This document shows positions 25,798 through 34,832 of a DNA stretch of 64,000 bases, one piece after another. The translations under genes were made by a program, and so were the position numbers. Origin of the DNA: CAVQRC01 sp963715045 (GTDB lineage: Bacteria; Planctomycetota; Planctomycetia; Pirellulales; Lacipirellulaceae). The notes under the pieces are model-generated. The model did no database searches. It was not told where the DNA came from and saw only the letters and a program-made list of their open reading frames with translations. Position 1 is the stretch's first letter; the number at the start of each line of letters is the position of its first letter. The stretch spans positions 310,001 to 374,000 of the forward strand of contig CAVQRC010000004.1 of assembly GCA_963715045.1 (NCBI GenBank), written 5' to 3'.

Positions 25798-27376
25798 ATG
25801 ACGGATCCCACAATTCAGCGGGCCTTGATCAGTGTCAGTGACAAGTCCGGAGTGATCGAGCTGGCGGAGGCACTGCACGACGCCGGTATCGAACTCTTCA
25901 GCTCGGGAGGGACGCGGAAACACCTGTCCGATGCGGGTGTCCCTTCGCGGGAAATCTCCGCCTACACCGGATTTCCCGAGATGATGGACGGGCGGCTCAA
26001 GACGCTTCACCCGAAAGTGCACGGCGGTATCCTGTGCCGCCGCGACCATGAGCAGGACCTCGCCCAGGCCGCCGAGCACGGGATCCTCCCCTTCGAACTG
26101 GTTGTCGTGAATCTGTACCCCTTCGAGCAGACGGTCGCCCGGCCGGATGTGACTCTCGGCGAGGCGATTGAGAAGATCGACATCGGCGGCCCGACTTTGA
26201 TTCGGGCAGCCGCCAAGAACCACGCCTTCGTCACGGTGCTGACTTCTCCCGACCAATACCCGGAAGTACTGGCCGCGATCCGGCGAGACGGCAAGACACC
26301 GCTGGCGTTGCGACAGCAACTGGCCGTCGCCGCGTTTGGATTGACCGCCCGCTACGATGCGGCCATCACGAGCCACTTCTCACAGACTCGCAGCGATTTC
26401 GGCGACGCCGCCCGGACTGCACCCGAGCAGTTGTCGCTCATGCTGAATCGCCGCCAGCCGCTCAGGTACGGAGAGAATCCTCACCAGGCGGCCGCCCTGT
26501 ATATCCCCGCGAACTACCGATTACGGACTCGCAGCGGCTGACTCGCTGGGAGGCAAGGAACTGTCATACAACAACCTGCTGGATCTCGACGCCGCTCTGC
26601 GGATCGTGCGTGGCTTACCCCAGGCAGCCGCCGTGGTCATCAAACACAACAATCCGTGCGGAGCGGCCTCGGCCGATACCTTGCACATGGCCGTCGAGCG
26701 GGCATTCGCCGGCGATCCGGTCAGCGCTTTCGGCTCGATCGTCGGCGTCAATCAGCCTCTCGACGCGGCTACCGCCGAATACCTCTGCACGCCGAATTTA
26801 TTCGTCGAGGCCATTGCGGCTCCCGCCTTCGCCCCGGAAGCCGTCGAAATCCTCACCACCCGTCCCAAGTGGAGAAAGAATGTCCGCCTGGTGCCCGTTG
26901 CCCAAGGTGCCGACCAGCACGCAGCTGACCTCAGATCCATCGATGGCGGCTTTCTCTGGCAGCAGTCCGACACGGCCCCCGACGATACGGATAGTTGGCA
27001 AGTCGTGACCGAAGTCCAACCCTCGATCGAGCTCCGCCGCGAACTGGCATTCGCCTGGGCCGTTTGCCGACACGTCAAATCCAACGCGATCGTGATCACC
27101 CGCGATCACATCGTACGCGGCGTGGGAGCCGGTCAGATGAGTCGCATCGACTCCGTCGAGATTGCCCTCCGCAAAGCGGCCGAACATGTTTCCGGAGCGG
27201 TCCTGGCCTCGGACGCGTTCTTTCCCTTCGATGATTCGATTCATCAGGCGGCTAAAGCGGGTGTCAAAGCGGTGATTCAGCCAGGCGGCTCCCGGCGTGA
27301 TCCAGAGGTCGTGGCCGCCTGCAACCACCATCAGATGGCGATGGTCTTCACATCGAAGCGGCATTTTCGGCACTAG
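25798..27376 (+). CDS. purH: Bifunctional AICAR transformylase / IMP cyclohydrolase, frameshifted near 26520
   Basis: This protein carries out the last two steps of IMP synthesis. The ATG at 25798 (MTDPTIQRALISVSDKSG) is the family start. The N-terminal cyclohydrolase domain shows LFSSGGTRKHL, TGFPEMMDGRLKTLHPKVHG and EKIDIGGPTLIRAAAKNH. The frame breaks after RYGENPHQAAALYIPANY. The transformylase domain resumes in the next frame with GGKELSYNNLLDLDAALR, VIKHNNPCGAA and AFDDSIHQAAKAGVKAVIQP-like sequence. Skipping one base near 26518-26521 gives 525 residues, the normal length. The break lies between the two domains, but sequence error is more likely than a split gene, because neither half has its own start or stop context. 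Confidence 0.93.
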
Positions 27377-27505
27377 TGCGCTGTCAATCTGCGAATGGAG
27401 AGTTCACTCGCGCGACGAGCCTGGCCCGCGACCCCTGATCCCCGACCCCCCGTCCCTGAGGCCATCGCCACGCAACGATCCCGGAATCTGCTAGGATGAT
27501 TCGTC

Positions 27506-28291
27506 ATGCCCACCATACTTGACCAAATCGTGGCGACGAAGCATCGGGAAATCGAGCGGGCGAAGAAGTTCCGCAGCGAGCAGGAACTCCGCTCCAAGGT
27601 CGACGACCCGCCGCTGGTTCGCGACTTCTTTGCCCCTCTTACGGGAAAGGGATCGCTCAAGCTCGTTGCCGAAATCAAGCGGGCGAGTCCATCGGCGGGG
27701 ATCATCCGGGAAGACTTCGACCCGCTCGAAATTGCCCGGATTTTCCAGCAACACGGTGCATCCTGCATCAGCGTCCTGACTGACGAGCCCTATTTCCAGG
27801 GACGGCTCGACTACCTGACGTCGATCAAGGCCCAGGTCAGTCTGCCCTTGTTGCGAAAGGACTTCATCGTCGACACCTACCAGCTACTCGAGGCCCGCGC
27901 CGCCGGCGCCGACGCGGTGTTGCTGATCGCGGAGTGCCTCGATGATTGCAATCTCCGAAAGCTCTACAACGAGACGATCGAGATGGGGATGACACCCCTC
28001 GTGGAGCTTTACGATCCCGAGAATCTGTCTCGTGTCATGGACACCGGTGCCACGCTGATCGGGATCAATAACCGCGATCTCCGTGACTTTTCGGTCGACC
28101 TCAAGCACTCGATTCGACTGCGTGAACTGATTCCCGCGGAGTGCGTGGTGGTCGCCGAGAGTGGGATCCGCACCCGAAAAGACCGCGAACGTCTCGAAGC
28201 GGCGGGAATTGACGCGATGCTCGTCGGCGAGTCCTTCATGCGTGAAGCCGACATTGGTGCCGCCGTCGACAAGTTGCTCCATCGAGCCTGA
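27506..28291 (+). CDS. trpC: Indole-3-glycerol phosphate synthase
   Basis: This 261-residue (beta/alpha)8-barrel enzyme of tryptophan synthesis closes the indole ring from CdRP. The signature VAEIKRASPSAGII supplies the catalytic Lys and phosphate loop. LLRKDFIVDTYQLLEARAAG, LLIAECLDD, TLIGINNRDLRDFSVD and VAESGI complete the active-site strands in order. The length matches monofunctional TrpC. No other trp gene is near, so it is outside a trp operon. It ends 14 bases before the GspF-like gene and may be cotranscribed with it. Confidence 0.95.
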   Translation: MPTILDQIVATKHREIERAKKFRSEQELRSKVDDPPLVRDFFAPLTGKGSLKLVAEIKRASPSAGIIREDFDPLEIARIFQQHGASCISVLTDEPYFQGRLDYLTSIKAQVSLPLLRKDFIVDTYQLLEARAAGADAVLLIAECLDDCNLRKLYNETIEMGMTPLVELYDPENLSRVMDTGATLIGINNRDLRDFSVDLKHSIRLRELIPAECVVVAESGIRTRKDRERLEAAGIDAMLVGESFMREADIGAAVDKLLHRA

Positions 28292-28305
28292 GGCACACCC
28301 GCCCG

Positions 28306-29331
28306 ATGGAGTCCCTGCGGCGAATCTCTCTGAAGCAGTTGGCCAGTCTCTGTCGCCGTGTCGGGGCGTCTCTCACGGCCGGAATCGATCTCCGCAAGGC
28401 GATGGCCAATGAAGTCGGTCGCGGCAACCACACCTACAACCTGGCGGTCGGCCGGATCAGCCAGGCGGTCGATCGGGGAGAATCGCTGCCCTCGGCGGTG
28501 GCCGATTGCGGTGCCGCATTCCCGCCGCTCATGGGCGAAATGCTTGAAGCCGGCGACCAGACCGGTCACGTCGACGCCGTCCTGCTGCGGCTCGCCGAGC
28601 ATTACGAACATCTGCTTACGTTGCGACGGATCTTCCTGGTCGGAATCCTCTGGCCGGCCATTCAGCTGGTCCTCGCGATCTTCGTGATCGGGCTCTTGAT
28701 CTGGGTGCTCGGGTTCGTCGGCACCGACATTCTCGGGTGGGGAATGACCGGCACCACGGGCCTCATCAAGTACATCGCGATCGTATCGTTGGTTCTTGGC
28801 AGCGGATGGGTATTCGTGTGGGGCACGTTTCGAGGCTGGCCCTGGTCCCATGCCGTGCTGCGTCTGGCGCATCGAATCCCGGTGGTGTCCGGCAGCCTGC
28901 AGACGATCGCGCTGAGCCAACTGGCCTGGACGATGTCCCTGACATTCAACACCCACATGGAAGCGCTGAGGGCGATGCGGTTGGCAATCAAGAGTTCGGG
29001 CCATCCGCTCTACATCGCCAGCACGCAGGAGATCGAGCAGGCAATCGCGGCGGGAGAGCCGATTCACCGGGCGCTGCGGCTGACCGGGCATTTCCCGGTC
29101 GAGTTTGCCGACGCGGTCCAGGTCGGTGAAGACTCCGGGCGCCTCGCCGAGTCGATGGACCATCTGGCAGATCAATTACGCGAGCGGGCCGAGGCAGCGT
29201 TTCGCGCCTTGACAGTCGTCGCCGCGTTTTGCGTGTGGGGACTGGTGGCCACGTTTTTGATCGTGATGATCTTCAAGCTCGCATTCTTCTACATCGGGAT
29301 GATCGAGGATGCGGCCAGCGGCAACTTCTGA
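28306..29331 (+). CDS. Type II secretion / type IV pilus inner-membrane protein (GspF/PilC-like)
   Basis: This 341-residue protein has two GspF domains. The first is at about residues 8-100 (KQLASLCRRVGASLTAGIDL, then FPPLMGEMLEAGDQTGHVD). The second is at about 205-310 (LSQLAWTMSLTFNTHMEA, then FADAVQVGEDSGRLAESMD). The membrane helices are at about 115-140, 150-170 and near the C-terminus (VWGLVATFLIVMIFKLAFF). It would sit in the inner membrane as the platform for a pseudopilus. It is encoded alone, directly after trpC, rather than with other secretion genes. The DUF1559 pseudopilin at 51 kb is one possible client. Confidence 0.88.
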   Translation: MESLRRISLKQLASLCRRVGASLTAGIDLRKAMANEVGRGNHTYNLAVGRISQAVDRGESLPSAVADCGAAFPPLMGEMLEAGDQTGHVDAVLLRLAEHYEHLLTLRRIFLVGILWPAIQLVLAIFVIGLLIWVLGFVGTDILGWGMTGTTGLIKYIAIVSLVLGSGWVFVWGTFRGWPWSHAVLRLAHRIPVVSGSLQTIALSQLAWTMSLTFNTHMEALRAMRLAIKSSGHPLYIASTQEIEQAIAAGEPIHRALRLTGHFPVEFADAVQVGEDSGRLAESMDHLADQLRERAEAAFRALTVVAAFCVWGLVATFLIVMIFKLAFFYIGMIEDAASGNF

Positions 29332-29422
29332 AGGGCCGGGGCAGAGATTCCGACATCTGGAGAACAGCGCAGGCAGCGGCCGTTGCTGTTGACCTCATAC
29401 TCGCCGCGACAAACCGGGAAGG

Positions 29423-30544
29423 TCAACGGATCTCGCGATCGGCGCGCGACCGGGCGGCGAGTCGGGCCAGTTTGCGACCGGTCGTATTCAGCGGATAGGT
29501 CTCAAAGTCGTCGATCGCCACCCACCGGGCGGGCAGGCGGACGCGACCAGACGTGGGACGGGCCGCATAACAGTCAAGAGTGATTCGATAACGCGTGACC
29601 GTGTGGCGGATCGTCTGAAGATGCTCAGCGAGGACCACGCCGACGCCGGTCAGGTTCTCTACTTGGGCGACGATCTCGGCGGCGTCGCCGGACGTTACCT
29701 GGAAGCGCGGAAAGTCCCATAACCCCGACCACCGCTCCTCTTCGCCGCACTGGCGGAGCAGGCATCGCCGACCGCGGGCGATGACGACTGCGACATGATG
29801 CACATGCTCGGTGGGGGGCTTACTCCTGATGCGGGGAATCTGCGTCTGGCGTCCCTGGCGACGCGCCACGCACAAATCAGCCAGCGGGCAGACGGAGCAG
29901 TGCGGTTCTTTGGGTACGCAGACCAGGCTACCCAGTTCCATCAAGGCTTGATTGAACTGGCCTGCCTCCCGGGTCGGGACGAGATGTTGGGCCGTGTCCC
30001 AGAGCAGTTTTTGAATTGCGGACGTACCTGTATCGCCGTCGCAACCGGTCAGCCGGGCGAGCAATCGAATCGTGTTTGCTTCGAGAATGGGCGCCGGCAG
30101 GTCAAACGCGATCGACGCGATGGCACCGGCCGTATATCTACCGATTCCCGGGAGCCGCCGCAGTTCCGTCACATCTGGGGGGAATTCGCCGCCATAGGTG
30201 TCTACGATCTGGCGGGCCGCGGCGTGAAGCTGCCGCGCTCGTCGGTAGTAGCCGAGGCCTTCCCACAGTCGCAGCACTTCCTGCTCGGGGGCGGCGGCGA
30301 GACGTTCAACCGTGGGGAACTGCTCAGTAAATCGCCGGAAGTAGTCGCAGACCGTAGCGACCTGCGTCTGTTGCAGCATGATCTCACTGACCCACACACG
30401 ATACGGGTCGCGGTTCACGCGCCAGGGCAAACGCCGTTGATGTCGCCGATACCACTTTGCGAGGCGCTTCGCGACCAACGCCGGGTCGAGGACCGCCTTT
30501 GCAACGCCGTCGTCCGGAACTGCGGTGGCCTGTGACTCCATCAT
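29423..30544 (-). CDS. mutY: A/G-specific adenine DNA glycosylase
   Basis: This base-excision enzyme removes A mispaired with 8-oxoG. It has 373 residues. The catalytic Glu lies in VSEIMLQQTQVATV. The helix-hairpin-helix is LRRLPGIGRYTAGAIASIAF. The 4Fe-4S ligands are CVPKEPHCSVCPLADLC. A C-terminal NUDIX-like 8-oxoG recognition domain runs from about residue 240. At the position of the usual catalytic Asp (LDGN in E. coli), this protein has ILEANTIRLLARL, so Glu replaces Asp. It is the third gene after fae and the methylene-H4MPT dehydrogenase gene, 9 bases from the latter's stop. Confidence 0.93.
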   Translation of the reverse strand: MMESQATAVPDDGVAKAVLDPALVAKRLAKWYRRHQRRLPWRVNRDPYRVWVSEIMLQQTQVATVCDYFRRFTEQFPTVERLAAAPEQEVLRLWEGLGYYRRARQLHAAARQIVDTYGGEFPPDVTELRRLPGIGRYTAGAIASIAFDLPAPILEANTIRLLARLTGCDGDTGTSAIQKLLWDTAQHLVPTREAGQFNQALMELGSLVCVPKEPHCSVCPLADLCVARRQGRQTQIPRIRSKPPTEHVHHVAVVIARGRRCLLRQCGEEERWSGLWDFPRFQVTSGDAAEIVAQVENLTGVGVVLAEHLQTIRHTVTRYRITLDCYAARPTSGRVRLPARWVAIDDFETYPLNTTGRKLARLAARSRADREIR

Positions 30545-30553
30545 CGCCTCGAA

Positions 30554-31420
30554 TTATTCAAGGCCGAGGGCGATGGCAAAAATCTCTTCGGCATCCAGCA
30601 CCCGGTCATTCGCTGCGAAAAGGCTTTGCACCGCCGCCTTGTGGGCCTTCATCTTGATCCCGCCCACGCCGATCGCGCCGTACGCGACGACGCCCCCCCG
30701 TGAGGCCGCAGCATCCTGGGCTTCTATCCCGCCGATTCCAGGCGGGGGAACCGCGTTGAGGTCAATCGCGACTTCGGCCGCCGTGGCCTCCTCGAGAAGT
30801 CGCTGCGGCAGCACCTCGACTCCCGCGGCGCCGGCGGCCACGATCAATCGCGTATTCGCCACGGCTGCCTGTAACGCCTGTTCGTCGGGCGTGGCGGTCG
30901 GGACCAGCTTTGACGCGGGCAATACTGCAGCGACATCGTCGCACACCGATTGAGCACGGGCTTTGTCCCGCGAGCAAACCTTAACATTGGCCCCCGCCCG
31001 GGCGAGCAGGCGGACCACACGGCGACCGACCGGGCCGGTCGCCCCGAGCACGACGGCCGAGCAGTTGTCCAGCTTGAGATGCCGGCCGGCCGCGACCAAT
31101 GCCGCGGCCGCGGTTGTATTGCATCCGCCCGGGTCGAGCATCACCGATACCCGCATCGGACCGAAGAAACACCTGGTGACCGCCGTGAGCACCTCCTCGG
31201 CGGCCGCTACGTTCGAGCCGCCGACGAAGAGCGCCGTGTGCCGCAGGTCCTGTGGTCCCCGGGTAAACATGGCCCCGTGGACCAGATCCGGCACTGCATC
31301 CGGGGTGACTCCGCCGTGTCGAAACAAATGCTCGACGCCGCTGTCGACAGCGACCACGCTGTCGAACACGCTCGCTTGCGGATCGCAATCGAGCATCACG
31401 AGGATGCGGCGTTTCGCCAT
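30554..31420 (-). CDS. NAD(P)-dependent methylene-tetrahydromethanopterin dehydrogenase (MtdA/B/C family)
   Basis: The start at 31420 (MAKRRILVMLDCDPQ) gives 288 residues. This oxidises methylene-H4MPT to methenyl-H4MPT in the formaldehyde oxidation pathway. The N-terminal domain has DCDPQASVFD and GGVTP. The Rossmann domain has VVLGATGPVGRRVVRLLARA. The end KMKAHKAAVQSLF resembles the family C-terminus. It follows fae by 16 bases, which strongly supports the assignment. Whether it is MtdB-like or MtdC-like, and its NAD versus NADP preference, cannot be fixed by eye. Confidence 0.9.
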   Translation of the reverse strand: MAKRRILVMLDCDPQASVFDSVVAVDSGVEHLFRHGGVTPDAVPDLVHGAMFTRGPQDLRHTALFVGGSNVAAAEEVLTAVTRCFFGPMRVSVMLDPGGCNTTAAAALVAAGRHLKLDNCSAVVLGATGPVGRRVVRLLARAGANVKVCSRDKARAQSVCDDVAAVLPASKLVPTATPDEQALQAAVANTRLIVAAGAAGVEVLPQRLLEEATAAEVAIDLNAVPPPGIGGIEAQDAAASRGGVVAYGAIGVGGIKMKAHKAAVQSLFAANDRVLDAEEIFAIALGLE

Positions 31421-31436
31421 GGCGACGCCTCCAGCG

Positions 31437-31934
31437 TTAGAATCCGCGGAACGGATGGGCGGCTTCTTCTTTGCCAGCGAGCATTTCGTCAACGGACGGC
31501 TTGTTCGCCATGGCGTTCTTCACCGCGTCTTTCGTAGCCGTGTAGTTGAACTCGTAAATCTTCTTGTCGTCGGCGGCCTCGGGATGAATGAATACGCCGC
31601 AGACGCAGACCAGATTCTCGGCCTGGTCCTTGGGAATCACTCCATCGGAGACCGAATCGGCGATTGCCTTGGCGACGGCAGCCTGGGCCGGACCGAACAT
31701 CTGCACGGCCTGCCGCATGCCCTTGATCGTGACCTTCGTAATCATCACGGTGGCCGGCTTGACCGCCAGGTTGGGCGTGAGCACGGCCAGGAGATTGGTG
31801 TGCCCTTCGCTTTGCCGGGCCAATGCATTGGCGAACGCCGTGCCTACGGGGCCATCCTTGCTCCCGATCAGCAGGTCGATGTGAGCAATCTCGTTCCCGT
31901 CGCCCGTCAGGGCTTCACCAATGTACATGGACAT
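31437..31934 (-). CDS. fae: Formaldehyde-activating enzyme
   Basis: The start at 31934 (MSMYIGEALTGDGNE) gives 165 residues, the usual length, and a GGGGAG ribosome-binding site lies about 10 bases upstream. Fae joins formaldehyde to tetrahydromethanopterin to give methylene-H4MPT. The catalytic His is in NEIAHIDLLIG. Other family segments are VGTAFANALARQSEGHTNLL, MITKVTIKGMRQAVQMFGPA and the late DQAENLVCVCGVFIHPEA. The longer open frame up to 32546 is an artefact. It is the first gene of fae-mtd-mutY. Confidence 0.95.
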   Translation of the reverse strand: MSMYIGEALTGDGNEIAHIDLLIGSKDGPVGTAFANALARQSEGHTNLLAVLTPNLAVKPATVMITKVTIKGMRQAVQMFGPAQAAVAKAIADSVSDGVIPKDQAENLVCVCGVFIHPEAADDKKIYEFNYTATKDAVKNAMANKPSVDEMLAGKEEAAHPFRGF

Positions 31935-32451
31935 CTGCTTTGGACTCCCCAAGTTAACGTTGTTCTTTGCCACCAGGGGGGCACCGCCCCCACTCGACTG
32001 AGACTCTAACGAATACCGCACCAGTTGCAAGGAGCCCTGTCGCGTGGGGCCCGACGAGGCCCAGCCATTGGTCCGGTCTCTCCGAAAAGTCGAGCAGAGT
32101 CGGCTCCGCATTGCCCAGCCGGGCCTTGAGGCGTCGCCTTGATTCGCCAGCGGCGCGAGACAGGTGGAGTTCGTCGAATGCGGCAACCGCTGCCGTGTCA
32201 GAGATGCGGGCAATTCGAGGGCCTCGGAAACGGGTGCCTCCCGAGAACGCCAGGTACTTGCGAAAAAATTTCGGCTTCTATACGCTTTTCGCTCCCACCT
32301 GAGTCCGCGGCGATTTGTTCGCCGTCCTGCCAAACTGCCAATCGCCGCTGAATCCATCCAGCCTCGGGGCTGTATGCCGATCGGTGGTTGGCTCCCCCCC
32401 CCCGACGGTTGCCAAATGGGGCAGCCTCCCCAATGGATTAGGAGAAACTCG
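31935..32451. other. Divergent intergenic region between fae and the CAP-domain gene
   Basis: These 517 bases should hold the promoter of fae (minus) and of the CAP gene (plus). Open frames here are extensions of the two genes' frames past their likely starts. I see a C8 run at 32393-32402 and no protein domain. Confidence 0.45.
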
Positions 32452-32928
32452 ATGCTGACCACGCAAGCTTCGCTGGTGTTAGGAATCTCGCTCTCGGTTG
32501 CCACTGCGACCACCACCGAAACGACGACCAAGTTAAATGACACCACAAAGGTTGTTCGTGAGGCCTCGATCGAAGTTCAAAAGCCCGCTGACCTGTTGCA
32601 CGGAATCGAATCGCAACTGGTCACGGCCACGAATGCTGCCCGGGCCCGACACGGGCTGCCACCATTGACAGTCGACATGAATCTGATTGGAACTTCGCGG
32701 AACCACACGATCTGGATGACCCGTTCCCGTTCCCTCCAACATTCTTCAGGACCGTACGCCGAGAATATCGCAATGGGGCAGCCGACCGTGCGGAGCGTAA
32801 TTCAGTCCTGGATGAATTCGTCGGGTCACCGCGCGAACATGCTCAATGGCCGCTACCGGCGGATCGGCGTGGCCGCGTATCGCACCTCGAACGGGACCAT
32901 TTATTGGTGCCAGCAGTTTGGGTGGTAG
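32452..32928 (+). CDS. Exported CAP-domain (SCP/PR-1-like) protein
   Basis: The start at 32452 (MLTTQASLVLG) is set by GGAG eight bases upstream and gives 158 residues. The signal peptide is LTTQASLVLGISLSVATA. The CAP domain follows: LVTATNAARARHGLPPLTVD, SRNHTIWM, then YAENIAMG and SWMNSSGHRANML, ending in YWCQQFGW. The conserved His and Glu positions of the CAP cavity are visible. Bacterial CAP proteins are secreted, and their activity is mostly unknown. Nothing nearby points to a role. Confidence 0.88.
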   Translation: MLTTQASLVLGISLSVATATTTETTTKLNDTTKVVREASIEVQKPADLLHGIESQLVTATNAARARHGLPPLTVDMNLIGTSRNHTIWMTRSRSLQHSSGPYAENIAMGQPTVRSVIQSWMNSSGHRANMLNGRYRRIGVAAYRTSNGTIYWCQQFGW

Positions 32929-33066
32929 CAGAAGTTCGATGTTGACGCAGCAGCCGACTTCTGGGATATCATCCCGGGAGTCGGCGTTGTGTCCAGCGTG
33001 GATCAAACGTAGCCGCCGCGCCTGCGATCTCTTACTCACTCTCAAGTGACTTCTGGAACCTATGTC

Positions 33067-33678
33067 ATGGATAGACGTAAAGCGATCTGGGTGGCAGTTT
33101 CGTGTTGTGGCCTGTTTGCGGTTGGGTGCGGCGGTGACGTGGTCGCACCCGCAACGACAGCCACTGGGAAGCCTGCCGCCACGGATTTGAGTTCTCCCGA
33201 ACGGGCGACCTACGCGTTTCTGGAAGCGGTTCGGACCGGTGATGTCGAGACTTCGCGGTCTTTGCTGACGCCCTTGGCGCTTGAGAAACTCGAAGAGTAT
33301 AAGTTGCCGTTTCTGCCTCAGGGGAGTGACACGGCATCCTTCGAGGTTTATCAGGCGGTGAATGTCCAAGGCGACCGCGCCGAAGTGGAAACGGTCTGGA
33401 CTGATCTGAACGAACAGGGTCAGCCGCTTCCGGAGCCGACGCGCTGGATGCTGCGGTCGATCGAGGGGCATTGGCGAGTCGCGGGCATGATCTCAATGGC
33501 TGGCGAGAATCAGCCGATCGTCCTCGACTTCGAGCATCCCGAGGAGCTCCTGCGACAGTTCGGAGTGAGCCCGCAAGAACCGTCCGCATCGCGGCCCGAA
33601 GCACGTCAGGCACAGCAGGCGGATCCGTTTCAGAATGCGAATCCGCGCGAGTCGCGCGACAACCTGCAACGCGGATAA
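33067..33678 (+). CDS. Hypothetical lipoprotein
   Basis: The start at 33067 (MDRRKAIWVAVSCCGLF) gives 203 residues. The lipobox-like AVGC at about residues 18-21 predicts lipid attachment. A short Thr/Ala linker is followed by a domain of about 110 residues with the look of an NTF2-like/DUF4878 fold: ERATYAFLEAVRTGDVETSR, ending in WMLRSIEGHWRVAGM. The C-terminus is Gln/Pro/Arg-rich and disordered. A strong terminator follows at 33714. The NTF2-like assignment is by pattern only. Confidence 0.75.
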   Translation: MDRRKAIWVAVSCCGLFAVGCGGDVVAPATTATGKPAATDLSSPERATYAFLEAVRTGDVETSRSLLTPLALEKLEEYKLPFLPQGSDTASFEVYQAVNVQGDRAEVETVWTDLNEQGQPLPEPTRWMLRSIEGHWRVAGMISMAGENQPIVLDFEHPEELLRQFGVSPQEPSASRPEARQAQQADPFQNANPRESRDNLQRG

Positions 33679-33713
33679 GACGCGACGCGGTTCAGGATTA
33701 CCTATTTTCACAC

Positions 33714-33739
33714 ATGGACGGCTGCCGCCGTCCATTTTC
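33714..33739 (+). terminator. Rho-independent terminator after the lipoprotein gene
   Basis: ATGGACGGC (33714-33722), loop TGCC, and GCCGTCCAT (33727-33735) form a perfect 9-bp stem, with a T-tract directly after. It lies 36 bases after the stop at 33678. Confidence 0.85.
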
Positions 33740-34158
33740 TGTGCGTTTACGCACACCGGTTGGCCCGTTCTGGCGGCCCCGGCGCGGTTGCCGCGATGCT
33801 CCGCCTTCACTTTCTGCAGTGAAGGCTGGGATTTTCTCAACTTTTCGCGAAGGGCCCTGGACAATCACGTGGTTTGGGATAACTTTGAGGACCTGAAAGA
33901 TTTCTCAGTTACCCTAGATCACCCACCTACTGCAGCACCTCCGCCCCCCGTGATTTGACTTTGCGGCTCTCAGCGGAGGCCCGAGCATCTACGAACCAGA
34001 GCGAGGACGGCCTTCTTCGCAATACGGTTGATTTCCTGGAATGGCCCGCCCTGCGACGTCCGTCACCAGGTCGAAGCCAAAACAAACTCGAATGTGACGG
34101 ATGAAGTTGCGGGCGGACGACCGCTCGCCGACCCCATTTTTTTTTCGGAGGATACCAC
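33740..34158. other. Intergenic region upstream of the Cys-rich protein gene
   Basis: These 419 bases contain no convincing gene. A T9-T10 run at about 34137-34146 and a GGAGG ribosome-binding site lie just before the gene at 34159. Confidence 0.4.
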
Positions 34159-34602
34159 ATGAATCGCGCTGTGTTCTTTGGGATTGCGACCCTGGTTGCG
34201 ATCATTGGATTGTCGCTCATGAGCGGCGAGAAGACGGCTGTGGCCGGCTTTGGTTGTCATGGATGCGGTGGAGTTTCCTGTGGTGGCGACAGCTGCGGTG
34301 GCGGTCATGCACGCCGTTGTGGCGGCCGTCGCCATCGTTGTGCTGGTCGTTGTGCTGGTCGAGATCGTTGTGCTGGCCGTTGTGCCGGCCGTCGGCACCG
34401 TCGTTGTGCCGGTCGTAACGATTGCTGCCAGCCCGCCGATTGCTGCCAGCCCGCCGATTGCTGCCAGCCGGTCGAGTGCTGCCCGCAGCCCGCTCCGTGC
34501 GGATGTGATGGTGGTATTCCGGTCGAGGCCGCTCCGGTCGAAGCCGCTCCCGAAGTTCCGGCCGCCTCGGCCAGCTTCGGTCAGGTGACTTTCACCAAGT
34601 AA
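34159..34602 (+). CDS. Small exported Cys-rich repeat protein
   Basis: This 147-residue protein is preceded by GGAGG (34147-34151). Its signal sequence is AVFFGIATLVAIIGLSLMSG. The mature part has three zones. The first is Cys/Gly/His-rich (GFGCHGCGGVSCGGDSCGGG). The second is Arg/Cys/Gly-rich (repeated CAGR units). The third has tandem CCQPAD units, then VECCPQPAPCGC. The tail is Pro/Ala/Glu-rich and ends in FGQVTFTK. About 25 Cys in fewer than 100 residues suggests metal binding or disulfide cross-linking at the cell surface. The nucleotide repeats and the other open frame here could raise doubt, but the signal peptide, ribosome-binding site and terminator support it. I know no named family. 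Confidence 0.78.
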   Translation: MNRAVFFGIATLVAIIGLSLMSGEKTAVAGFGCHGCGGVSCGGDSCGGGHARRCGGRRHRCAGRCAGRDRCAGRCAGRRHRRCAGRNDCCQPADCCQPADCCQPVECCPQPAPCGCDGGIPVEAAPVEAAPEVPAASASFGQVTFTK

Positions 34603-34661
34603 GCGAACTCGTTCGATGACCTGGCGCGACGGAAGCGCCCTGCTTGACTCACGGATCCAAC

Positions 34662-34702
34662 AGAAGCCGGACAGCCTTTAGCGGCCGTCCGGCTTCTTTC
34701 TT
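34662..34702 (+). terminator. Rho-independent terminator after the Cys-rich gene
   Basis: AGAAGCCGGAC (34662-34672) pairs with GTCCGGCTTCT (34687-34697), a perfect 11-bp stem, followed by TTCTT. It is 60 bases past the stop at 34602. Confidence 0.9.
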
Positions 34703-34832
34703 GCGCCAATCAGTTCGAATCTTCGGCGCGGGCACCCGCGGGAAGCCCGCTTGAAGTTAACGCCCCGCTTCGGTCGATCCCCTCTCTACGTGCCCCTCCC
34801 CGCAGCATCGGTCCGCCCGAGATCATTCACGC

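Noticed and set aside
26500..26540. purH considered as two separate genes (cyclohydrolase and transformylase)
   Set aside because: The second half has no ribosome-binding site or proper start at the domain border, and a one-base skip gives the exact family length.
28009..29175. 388-residue minus-strand open frame across trpC and the GspF-like gene
   Set aside because: It is antisense to two recognisable genes and rich in His/Arg/Asp/Gln, as expected of a shadow.
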